Positions 26,209 to 33,798 of a stretch of 35,488 nucleotides of DNA are shown here, piece after piece. The DNA is from an uncultured Deferribacteraceae bacterium. Lineage in GTDB: Bacteria > Chrysiogenota > Deferribacteres > Deferribacterales > Mucispirillaceae. The stretch's first letter is position 1; each line of letters starts with the position of its first letter. A program made the translations under genes and the position numbers. The DNA is taken from assembly GCA_947041165.1 (NCBI GenBank), contig CAMRCY010000022.1:1-35488 (forward strand), in the 5' to 3' direction. The notes beneath the pieces were generated by a model. The model made no database searches. It saw only the letters and a list, made by a program, of their open reading frames with translations, and was not told the origin of the DNA.

Positions 26209-28394
26209 TTAATATAATTAAACATTGTAAAAATATATTTACAGTTACTATTATCTTATTAATAACCGCAAATGTTGCACACTCTCTAGATAAAGATGCA
26301 TATAAGTTATCAGCCGATAATGCATCGCTTATTGATAATAATACTTATATGGCAACGGGAGATGTGCTTTTAGAGGCAAACGGTATTACCGTTAAAGCAG
26401 ATTCTGTAAAATATTTTTTAGATAACAGCACGTTAAATGCAACTGGAAATGTTACATTGATATCTGGAACAAAAACAATTAATGCAGATGAGATTACGTA
26501 TAATATAGATAATGATACAGGACGAGCATCTAATGTTACTGGATATCTAGATCCTGATTATTACATATGCGCTAAATCATTTGAACAAACATCGCTTTCA
26601 ACATTTAATCTTGAAGAGGCAAGAATATCTGCTTGTCCTGGAGTTATCCCTGATTGGTCGTTCTACCTATATTCAGGAAAGCTAGATCTTGAGGGATCAG
26701 CTACAGCTAACCATATAACAATGGATATCTTAAACACACCTATATTATACTCTCCAAGATTATCATACCCGATAGCATCTAAAAGAAAAACAGGACTGCT
26801 AATGCCTGGTCTAGGTATATCTAGCACACATGGTACTTTTCTGTTAGCTAAATATTTTATAGCTCCAGATATAAATTATGATTTCACAATAGGACTTAAC
26901 GTATTTACATCAAGTGGAGCACAGCCGTCAGCTGAGTTTAGATACTCGCTTACTGAAAAATCAAACTTTTATGCAGCAGCTGAATGGATACATGATCTCA
27001 CAGATGAAACACAAAATGATGATAGATGGAATTATGTTTTAGTAAACTCATACTCTCCGATTGATGACCTAACAATATCATTAAATGCAAATGAAGCATC
27101 TGATTATTTATATGCAAGAAGTTACAGCACATACTCAATGTCTGAGTATTTTAAAAACAATAAAGAAAATTACTATCATCTTGAGGCTGCGATAAATTAT
27201 TTTTCAAGCTATATTAATGTTAATGTCGAGTATAGTAAAAACACTCAATATAGAGATCAACGTGTTGGTTATCAAAAAAATTATACAGAACTACTGCCAA
27301 CTATATCATTATATAAAACTATTCCAGTGCTACCGTTCCTTGTTCTATCATACGATGTATCTTATGAAAGAGTATCTACTCAAAATAAAGAACTTGGATA
27401 TGATAACACTTTACTATCAAACGATTTAGATAAGTATAATCGCCTCAATACAACATTTGATATTAAAGCACCTATAGATTTAAAGCTTGCTGTTATTACT
27501 CCATCAGTTGAGATCGGATACTCGCTATGGCACAATTATAATAAAGAATTTGATAAAACTCTTGAGAAAAAAGATCTATTAGGTGGTATAAATATTCTTA
27601 ATCCACATATGGCTCAAAGATATTACGCTTCATTTGGATTATCTTCTGCATTTAGAGAGTTATATAGAGAGTATAAATATTTTACACACACAATATTTAA
27701 TACAGTTTCGTTAAACTATCTTCCTGAACTATCACCTAATAATCAAATCATAAATTCTTCATTCGATAACCTTATACCTAATGGTGGTATAACATATAAA
27801 ATGATAAACTATTTTACAGCTAAAACATGGAACCATACAATAACATTATCTCAAGGTTTTGATTTTATTGATGCTCTTGAGTTTACCCCTTTAACAATAA
27901 ATATGATTACAAATGTGAACGATATTTTTATAAATATATTTGATATGGAATTTAGTTATTCAGAGAGCATAAATAAAGGGCACTCAGAGATTATGTTTCT
28001 CTCTAATCAGTTACGCTTCTTTGTTTTAAAATATTTTTATGCCGATACAACTTACGTACATGATAATAGAGTTGATAGTTTTTATAATACTTCAATATCA
28101 GTAAGTGCTGGGTTTAAGATATGGCGTATTGGTGGTAAAGCAAGCGCTACATGGCAAGGTGATAATAAGGACGGATTTAGTAATTTAAAATCAACATCAC
28201 AAGGTGTTGGCTTATCTTATCATGCAGATTGTTGGTCGATAGGTATTGACGTTGTACACGATCTATATACTACTAGTTTCGGATCAGGACAGAATTTAAA
28301 AGATGAGTATACTATATATTTAGCATTCTCTCTTAAAGGACTTATTGATAGTAAATTACAGTTTGATACATCAACTTTCACTCCTGTAAACTAA
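26205..28394 (+). CDS. lptD: LPS assembly protein LptD
   Basis: LptD is the outer-membrane barrel that, with the lipoprotein LptE, inserts lipopolysaccharide into the outer leaflet. A signal peptide (about 1-27) is followed by an OstA/LptA-like jellyroll domain (about 33-130: ATGDVLLEANGITVKADSVK and DEITYNIDNDTGRASNVTG) and then a long beta-barrel region to residue 729, alternating and aromatic-rich. RLSYPIASKRKTGLLMPGLG is the typical join between the domains. Cysteines after the signal peptide are few (C122, C144, C676), so any N-to-C disulphide would use the single C-terminal one, unlike the CC pair of E. coli. LptE is not recognised in the window. Confidence 0.92.
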   Translation: MINIIKHCKNIFTVTIILLITANVAHSLDKDAYKLSADNASLIDNNTYMATGDVLLEANGITVKADSVKYFLDNSTLNATGNVTLISGTKTINADEITYNIDNDTGRASNVTGYLDPDYYICAKSFEQTSLSTFNLEEARISACPGVIPDWSFYLYSGKLDLEGSATANHITMDILNTPILYSPRLSYPIASKRKTGLLMPGLGISSTHGTFLLAKYFIAPDINYDFTIGLNVFTSSGAQPSAEFRYSLTEKSNFYAAAEWIHDLTDETQNDDRWNYVLVNSYSPIDDLTISLNANEASDYLYARSYSTYSMSEYFKNNKENYYHLEAAINYFSSYINVNVEYSKNTQYRDQRVGYQKNYTELLPTISLYKTIPVLPFLVLSYDVSYERVSTQNKELGYDNTLLSNDLDKYNRLNTTFDIKAPIDLKLAVITPSVEIGYSLWHNYNKEFDKTLEKKDLLGGINILNPHMAQRYYASFGLSSAFRELYREYKYFTHTIFNTVSLNYLPELSPNNQIINSSFDNLIPNGGITYKMINYFTAKTWNHTITLSQGFDFIDALEFTPLTINMITNVNDIFINIFDMEFSYSESINKGHSEIMFLSNQLRFFVLKYFYADTTYVHDNRVDSFYNTSISVSAGFKIWRIGGKASATWQGDNKDGFSNLKSTSQGVGLSYHADCWSIGIDVVHDLYTTSFGSGQNLKDEYTIYLAFSLKGLIDSKLQFDTSTFTPVN

Positions 28395-28409
28395 TCATGA
28401 TGACTATCC

Positions 28410-28438
28410 TTGATATTATTATATATTTATATTATAAT
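28410..28438 (+). promoter_or_regulatory. Likely sigma-70-type promoter for the FlgT-like gene
   Basis: TTGATA (28410-28415), a 17-base spacer and a perfect TATAAT (28433-28438) just after the lptD stop. The transcript would begin about a dozen bases before the ATG at 28459. Confidence 0.6.
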
Positions 28439-28458
28439 AGTTTTTAACAGTTTTAGAT

Positions 28459-29526
28459 ATGAGGTGTCGCATTTACAAGTTTTTTTTCATAATGATGATA
28501 GGGATGCTTTTCTGTTCCTCTAATGTTTACTCATTTTCAACAGATGCTACTGGTGTTGCTACTATTAAAAACAGAAATATTAAATTAGCAAAAAAAGATG
28601 CAGTTAATGACGCTCTACTATCTGCAATTAAACAATATTATTACTCTATTGCTCCAGTTGAGAAAATCCAAATACCTGATATCACCAACAAATACTTAAA
28701 ATATGTGAAAAAATTTGTTGTCTTATCAGATAAAGTAGATGAAGATAATAAAAAATATGTAATTAACCTGCAAGTAACGGTTGACACAATAGGACTTAGT
28801 GATGCTTCCGAATACACAAGCCAACAAACCAATTCAGCTGTTTTCTCAATTGAAGGTATCGATTATATGTTAATCAGTAGAGAGGTATCTGAACAAATTA
28901 TTATAGATCAACTTAAACAGCAAAATTTTATACTGTTAGATCAAGATTATTTCGAATATTCAACTCGTGAGGATAATAACAATCTAAACAAAATCCTTAA
29001 AAAGTTTAACGATCATAATGCAAACTTTTATTTCAATCTATCTGCTGAATTAAAATTTGATGAATTTACAAATCCTGATTCTAAATGTGAATTAATTCTA
29101 ACAACATCTGTATATAATAAAGTGTCTGATAAAACAGTGCTAAGAGTTAACACTGATTCTAAACTTGTAGACACTGTGGATTGCGTTACAGACGTGCTTG
29201 CAAAAGGTATGACTAAAACATTAGACTATATTAGAAGTAACGTTGTAAGGCTTGATACTATAGAAAATGTTTCTCATAAACTAAATATTATTATGCTTAA
29301 TTTCACAAATATGGTAACGGTTAACAATCTGCTAAACTCACTTAAAGATAGAAAATATATTAGTGATTTCAATATTAAATCTTTTGCTCAAAAAGAAGTA
29401 ACTATTGAAGTAACTGCTTTTATAAATGAAACTGATATGGTAGAAAGATTGTCACTACTATTAAACAATGGTACAAATATTTACATTGATGATAATGAAA
29501 TTATCGTTAATTTTAATAATAATTAA
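28459..29526 (+). CDS. Periplasmic protein with FlgT-N-like domain
   Basis: A 355-residue secreted protein (hydrophobic segment about 7-24 ending VYSFS). After it, ATGVATIKNRNIKLAKKDAV and NDALLSAIKQYYY, then a FVVLSDKVDEDNKKYVINLQ strand, follow the pattern of the FlgT N-terminal domain, found in Vibrio flagellar H-ring protein FlgT and in other periplasmic proteins. The rest is alpha/beta with no motif I recognise. A flagellar role is only a suggestion. No ribosome site precedes the ATG; GAGGTG lies just inside the frame (28461-28466), six bases from an in-frame ATT at 28471, so the true start is uncertain. Confidence 0.6.
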   Translation: MRCRIYKFFFIMMIGMLFCSSNVYSFSTDATGVATIKNRNIKLAKKDAVNDALLSAIKQYYYSIAPVEKIQIPDITNKYLKYVKKFVVLSDKVDEDNKKYVINLQVTVDTIGLSDASEYTSQQTNSAVFSIEGIDYMLISREVSEQIIIDQLKQQNFILLDQDYFEYSTREDNNNLNKILKKFNDHNANFYFNLSAELKFDEFTNPDSKCELILTTSVYNKVSDKTVLRVNTDSKLVDTVDCVTDVLAKGMTKTLDYIRSNVVRLDTIENVSHKLNIIMLNFTNMVTVNNLLNSLKDRKYISDFNIKSFAQKEVTIEVTAFINETDMVERLSLLLNNGTNIYIDDNEIIVNFNNN

Positions 29527-29543
29527 GTAGTCTAGATAACGTA

Positions 29544-30545
29544 ATGATAAATAAACTTTTAGACTTCCTAAAACCTAAACGCAAAATTCTTATCCAAACT
29601 CATAACAATCCTGATCCAGATTCAATAGCTGCTGCGTTTGGGCTCAAAAATATTATCACAAGATTACAAAACAAACGTGTTACTATCGCATATATGGGGA
29701 TAATAGGCAGGATTGAGAATAGAAAGCTCGTTAAAATATGTAATATAGATATGTACCGTCTTGACTCTCTTAATATATCTAGATACGATTGTATAATCGT
29801 CGTCGATACGCAGATCGGAGCTGGTAATAGTTATCAAATAGGTGATAAAACTCCTGATGCTGTGATAGATCATCATGATCGAATTATGCTTGATAAATCA
29901 ATACCTTTTATCGATATTAGAACCGAGTATGGTGCAACATCAACAATCATCACAGAGTATTATAAACAATTGGGATTAATACCATCACAAAATACAGCGA
30001 TCGCATTATATTACGGTATCAAAACAGATATTTTTGGTGTTGCTAGAAAAAGTATTCAAAAAGATGTTGATATGTTAGGATTTATCTTTCCATCAATTTC
30101 AATAGCTAAATTAAATAAGATAGAAACTCCTGATATGCCTAATTTTTACTTTAGAAATATCGGTAAAGCGATAGATAGATCCGTTATCATTGGAGATCTT
30201 CTCTTCTGTGATCTAGGTACTGTGCGTAACCCTGATTTAATAGCAGAAATGAGTGACTTCCTTTTACGCATGCGTAAAATAACTACAGCATTTATAGTTG
30301 GTAAAATTAAAGATACCTGTTATTTTTCATTGCGATATAAGAAGAATGATATTAAAGTTGGTGTAATGGCGATATCATTAGTTAAAAATATAGGTTACGG
30401 TGGTGGACATATGAAGTCAGCTGGAGGACAAGTTCCTCTTACCGATAAATTAACCTACAAAGAAGCCGTAAAAATACTTAAAAAACGATTGATAGAGAAG
30501 ATTAAAAATGTTGATCCTGAACATTATGAGGAAAAACATATCTAG
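29544..30545 (+). CDS. DHH-family phosphoesterase (NrnA-like)
   Basis: A 333-residue DHH/DHHA1 protein, most like bacterial NrnA enzymes that degrade very short RNA (nanoRNA) or pAp, or cyclic-dinucleotide products. Metal-binding motifs: HNNPDPDS (20-27), IIVVDTQIG, and VIDHHDR, the DHH itself; the DHHA1 substrate domain ends with GYGGGHMKSAGGQV. The substrate cannot be told from sequence. No Shine-Dalgarno is evident before the ATG. It lies 17 bases after the FlgT-like gene and 24 bases before the rubredoxin gene, probably one transcript. Confidence 0.85.
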   Translation: MINKLLDFLKPKRKILIQTHNNPDPDSIAAAFGLKNIITRLQNKRVTIAYMGIIGRIENRKLVKICNIDMYRLDSLNISRYDCIIVVDTQIGAGNSYQIGDKTPDAVIDHHDRIMLDKSIPFIDIRTEYGATSTIITEYYKQLGLIPSQNTAIALYYGIKTDIFGVARKSIQKDVDMLGFIFPSISIAKLNKIETPDMPNFYFRNIGKAIDRSVIIGDLLFCDLGTVRNPDLIAEMSDFLLRMRKITTAFIVGKIKDTCYFSLRYKKNDIKVGVMAISLVKNIGYGGGHMKSAGGQVPLTDKLTYKEAVKILKKRLIEKIKNVDPEHYEEKHI

Positions 30546-30569
30546 TATTAATAAGAGGAGGATATATTT

Positions 30570-30734
30570 ATGAAAAAGTATGTTTGTTTAGTTTGTGCTT
30601 GGGTATACGATGAAGCCAAAGGCGATCCTGATTCAGGAATTGCACCTGGTACTAAGTTTGAAGATATTCCTGATGATTGGGAATGTCCATTATGTAAAGT
30701 TAAAAAAGATCAGTTCAAACTGATTGAAAGTTAA
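30570..30734 (+). CDS. Rubredoxin
   Basis: A 54-residue rubredoxin, a one-iron electron carrier of anaerobes, often serving superoxide reductase or peroxide reduction. The two iron-binding pairs are complete: C6-x2-C9 in [11 protein letters not shown] and C39-x2-C42 in [27 protein letters not shown] between them is canonical. A strong ribosome site, GAGGAGG, lies eight bases before the ATG, suggesting high expression. It ends the pdxA-to-rubredoxin series on the plus strand. Confidence 0.96.
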   Translation: MKKYVCLVCAWVYDEAKGDPDSGIAPGTKFEDIPDDWECPLCKVKKDQFKLIES

Positions 30735-30746
30735 GCATCTAAAACC

Positions 30747-30783
30747 TTAAGATATTAATAACTTAAAAGTTTTGATATCTTAA
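30747..30783 (+). terminator. AT-rich hairpin after rubredoxin
   Basis: TTAAGATAT (30747-30755) pairs perfectly with ATATCTTAA (30775-30783), with a smaller AACTT/AAGTT stem in the loop. It is followed by AATTTTTA. Low GC makes it a weak terminator; a better candidate lies at 30847-30890. Confidence 0.35.
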
Positions 30784-30846
30784 ATTTTTAATTATTTAAG
30801 AAATTGAATGATTAAAAGATTTGAAAATTGTATGTAGATTTATAAT

Positions 30847-30890
30847 AAACAGTAGACGTTGCGATAATCGTACACCTCTGCTGTTTTTTT
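30847..30890 (+). terminator. Intrinsic terminator downstream of rubredoxin
   Basis: AAACAGTAG (30847-30855) pairs with CTGCTGTTT (30878-30886, one G-T pair), with some internal pairing, and is followed by a run of T to 30890. It lies 113 bases past the rubredoxin stop and before the 17/18-bp array. Confidence 0.6.
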
Positions 30891-30942
30891 ATGTATAGAA
30901 ATAATGTTGTGAATTAGTAGAAAGATAATTAAGAAACTTACT

Positions 30943-31347
30943 AACCTGTTCATGCTCGTCAACCGTTCAAACTGACTAACCGTTCAAACTGACTAACCTG
31001 CTCAAACTTGCTAACCGTTCAAACTTACTAACCTGCTCAAACTTGCTAACCGTTCAAACATACTAACCGTTCAAACATACTAACCTGCTCATGCTCGTCA
31101 ACCGTTCAAACTTACTAACCTGTTCAAACTTACTAACCTGTTCAAACTTACTAACCTGTTCAAACTTGCTAACCTGTTCAAACTTACTAACCGTTCAAAC
31201 TTACTAACCTGCTCAAACTTGCTAACCGTTCAAACTTACTAACCTGTTCAAACTTGCTAACCTGCTCAAACTTACTAACCTATTCAAACTTACTAACCTG
31301 CTCAAACTTGCCAACCTGTTCAAACTGACTAACCGTTCAAACTTGCC
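30943..31347. repeat. 17/18-bp tandem array, 23 units
   Basis: Twenty-three head-to-tail units fill exactly 405 bases: 14 of 18 (AACCTGYTCAAACTTRCT) and nine of 17 (AACCGTTCAAACTTACT), differing by loss of the T after AACC. Two units carry the variant end ATGCTCGTC, showing block duplication. A degenerate unit continues to about 31370. The array ends 38 bases from the stop of the minus-strand gene at 31386. There is no gene in 30735-31385; besides this array the region holds the two hairpins listed. Confidence 0.95.
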
Positions 31348-31385
31348 AACCGATACCAACTTCAAGCTTTTAACTCGCCACGAAC

Positions 31386-32579
31386 CTATCTTCTGAAAGT
31401 TTTAATATCAATAACTTCCAGTTGTGGAACTTTCTTCTTCCACTCATAAATATCAACTTCAGCCTCGTACTCGATCTCAGGATCTGCGTTCGGTGATCTA
31501 TCGGCTAGGTTTAATATCGCAAGCGTATGTTTATCATCACTCAACGCTAAGCACTCATAATATGAAAACTCAAACACTTCTAACTCTCTGCATGTGATAT
31601 CCGTTATTACTGCTCTCTGTGTTTCAAGAAACATTATCTTATTACCTGGCAACTCTAAAATCTCTACACACTCATATGTGATAGGCGAAGGTTGATAAGC
31701 TCTAATCTTGTCACCTTCCACCTTATCTCGCAATATAGAGTATTTAAGGGCAGCTTCTTTATCGAATACCATCATACCGTCGATCGTTGAATCTCTATTT
31801 GTTACAGTTGTCCATACCCTGCCACCGATCACAGCGATTGAATATACGTCATATCGTTGTTTATGTGCATTTAACTGCTTAGTGTTTTTATCGTAAACAT
31901 ATATAGTTGTCGATTTATCCCATGTGATCATCGCAATCGCAATTAAATCTTTCTGCTCTGATGCACCAATCTCTATCCAGTTTGGACGATCTTTTGACTC
32001 AAATATCGCAACTAACTCTAAATTATTATCGTAAAGCTCACATCTATCATCTGTCGATATAGATAACAAATAACCTGCTGAAAGATACCAAGAACATGAT
32101 ATATTTTGTATAACATGAATCTCTTCAAGCTCATCTGTAATCATATATTTATGGATACGGTTATGGCGTATAATTATTAAATATAGCTGTGAATTCGCTA
32201 CATAGAAATTAAAATAGTTCATATCATGCTGATAACTTTCTCTAGGTAGAGATTCAATTAGATCAACCTTCTCGCCGTCTGAACGATAGATATCTAACAC
32301 TTCATCCCACTCAGTTGTGTAGTTGGTGAAATAGATATACATATGTCCATTTACATAATGATAATCAACAATATCTTTATGACTACTATCAACAAAAACA
32401 TATTTTTTTGATGTGCCATCGTCCATATTGTAACGATATGCGATGATATCTTCATTGCTATTTTCTAAGATTAGATATGAGTTATCCGTTAGAAGTTTTA
32501 TTCTCTTAAATCCATGTAGATATTTAAAGAAATATGCCTTTAAATTATCGTGCTTTATTGTCTTACTTTTCTCAAACAA
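31386..32579 (-). CDS. Unrecognised protein, probably beta-propeller-like
   Basis: A 397-residue protein that I cannot assign. There is no signal peptide or membrane segment, so it is probably cytoplasmic. It is rich in short alternating strands with recurrent aspartates and aromatic residues (YLILENSNEDIIAYRYNMDD, DKSTTIYVYDKNTKQLNAHK, KIMFLETQRAVITDIT), at spacing of roughly 40-50 residues, as in WD40- or YncE-like propellers. Charged residues are high throughout. Codon use looks like its neighbours. It is divergent from the nitroreductase and has the 17/18-bp array directly beyond its stop codon instead of a terminator. Confidence 0.6.
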   Translation of the reverse strand: MFEKSKTIKHDNLKAYFFKYLHGFKRIKLLTDNSYLILENSNEDIIAYRYNMDDGTSKKYVFVDSSHKDIVDYHYVNGHMYIYFTNYTTEWDEVLDIYRSDGEKVDLIESLPRESYQHDMNYFNFYVANSQLYLIIIRHNRIHKYMITDELEEIHVIQNISCSWYLSAGYLLSISTDDRCELYDNNLELVAIFESKDRPNWIEIGASEQKDLIAIAMITWDKSTTIYVYDKNTKQLNAHKQRYDVYSIAVIGGRVWTTVTNRDSTIDGMMVFDKEAALKYSILRDKVEGDKIRAYQPSPITYECVEILELPGNKIMFLETQRAVITDITCRELEVFEFSYYECLALSDDKHTLAILNLADRSPNADPEIEYEAEVDIYEWKKKVPQLEVIDIKTFRR

Positions 32580-32686
32580 AACAGTTCCTTACTATATATA
32601 GTTGATTGTATAAATTTCAAGTTAATGAATGATCATTTAATCATAATTATAGAAAAAATTCAAGTTAATATATTTATTTGCCATGA

Positions 32687-32727
32687 TTGAAAACTTTTAT
32701 AGACAATTCTATAGATTTATATAGAAT
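32687..32727 (+). promoter_or_regulatory. Promoter with overlapping dyads before the nitroreductase
   Basis: TTGAAA (32687-32692), a 17-base spacer and TATAGA (32710-32715) form a likely promoter. Two dyads overlap the -10: TATAGA-N4-TCTATA, and ATTCTATA (32706-32713) with TATAGAAT (32720-32727) around six bases. The placement suits a repressor that blocks transcription. Confidence 0.45.
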
Positions 32728-32776
32728 GGTCTAGTTCATATAGATGATTTAGATTTTTATATTAATGGAGAGATCA

Positions 32777-33601
32777 ATGTCTTTTTTTGTATTAGATGAG
32801 AATAAGTGTAGACGTGACGGCGTGTGTATGGATGTTTGTCCAACAAAGATAATAAAACAAGAAGTCGGTGAGTTACCATATATCGCTGAAAAATCAGAGG
32901 CGTTTTGTATCGCTTGTGGATTATGTTATGCTTTCTGTCCACATGATGCGTGTTATGTTGAAAGTTTGAATAAAGATGAATTTATTCAGATTGATAAAAA
33001 TTTGAAAATATCAAACGATTCTGCTGTTCAATTTTTGAAATCAAGAAGATCAGTTAGAAAGTTTAAGAATAGATCTCTCGATCAAGAAGATCTTGCAACT
33101 ATTTTAGATACAGCAAGATATGCACCTTCAGCAAAAAATATGCAACCTGTAAGATGGATCGCAGTTAGAGGGTTCGATAAGATGAAAGAACTTGCTGAAC
33201 TGATGTATACATATTATGACTCTTTAGCAAGAAATAAAGATTTTTCAAAAGATGAAAGACTTCATGCGAAATTAATTTCATCAGCGTATAAATCAGGCAA
33301 CGATGTGTTTTTTAGAGGTGCACCAGATTTAATTGTTGCAGTTCTCCCTAAAGATTATAAATGGGCTCAAGATGGCGCTATCGCACTTACGTATATAGAA
33401 CTTGCAGCATCAGGTATAGGTGCAGGTTGTTGTTGGGCAGGATATTTTACAACTGCTGTAAATAACGATGAAAATATTAAAAAGTTCGTAGGACTTGCAG
33501 ATAGTGAAATTGTTATCGGTGGACAGATGATCGGATATCCAGTCTATAGAGCTAAAAATATCCCATCAAGAAAAAAATTAGATGTAAACTATATTGAATA
33601 A
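32777..33601 (+). CDS. Ferredoxin-nitroreductase fusion
   Basis: A 274-residue protein with an N-terminal two-cluster ferredoxin (C11, C17, C21 and C44, C47, C50, C54, in CRRDGVCMDVCP and CIACGLCYAFCP) and a C-terminal FMN-dependent nitroreductase domain opening with FLKSRRSVRKFKNR and RYAPSAKNMQP. Such fusions pass electrons from reduced iron-sulphur carriers to FMN to reduce nitro-compounds, quinones or unknown substrates. The ATG at 32777 has GGAG six bases upstream; the ATG at 32765 overlaps that site and is less likely. The likely regulated promoter fits a stress- or substrate-inducible enzyme. Confidence 0.88.
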   Translation: MSFFVLDENKCRRDGVCMDVCPTKIIKQEVGELPYIAEKSEAFCIACGLCYAFCPHDACYVESLNKDEFIQIDKNLKISNDSAVQFLKSRRSVRKFKNRSLDQEDLATILDTARYAPSAKNMQPVRWIAVRGFDKMKELAELMYTYYDSLARNKDFSKDERLHAKLISSAYKSGNDVFFRGAPDLIVAVLPKDYKWAQDGAIALTYIELAASGIGAGCCWAGYFTTAVNNDENIKKFVGLADSEIVIGGQMIGYPVYRAKNIPSRKKLDVNYIE

Positions 33602-33603
33602 CT

Positions 33604-33642
33604 TTTTAGTCAATAGTTTTAGTCGATAGTTTTTAGTAGCTG
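33604..33642. repeat. 13-bp tandem units after the nitroreductase
   Basis: TTTTAGTCAATAG (33604-33616), TTTTAGTCGATAG (33617-33629) and a diverged third unit TTTTTAGTAGCTG. The following GTAGCTTAG resembles the A unit of the array at 7512-7875 (TAGTAGCTTAGTC). Confidence 0.5.
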
Positions 33643-33712
33643 TGTAGCTTAGATAAATTTTGAAAGTTACGCAGTTAGATTTTAAAATATGAATAATAGT
33701 AGAGAATATTAT

Positions 33713-33777
33713 TATCACAATATATTTATCATAGAGCCTATATCACGATATATTTATCATAGAACCTATATCACAAC
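33713..33777. repeat. 28-bp tandem repeat, about 2.3 copies
   Basis: Copies start at 33713, 33741 and 33769 (third partial). The first two differ at two positions. They lie directly upstream of the ribosome site of the LRR lipoprotein gene. Confidence 0.7.
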
Positions 33778-33798
33778 ATTTAATCGGAGATTTATTTT

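Noticed and set aside
30735-30945. Small RNA gene after rubredoxin
   Set aside because: The hairpins are adequately explained as terminators of the rubredoxin transcript; no promoter was seen.
30943-31347. CRISPR array or repeat-protein gene
   Set aside because: Units of 17 and 18 bases have no spacers, and mixed lengths break any reading frame.
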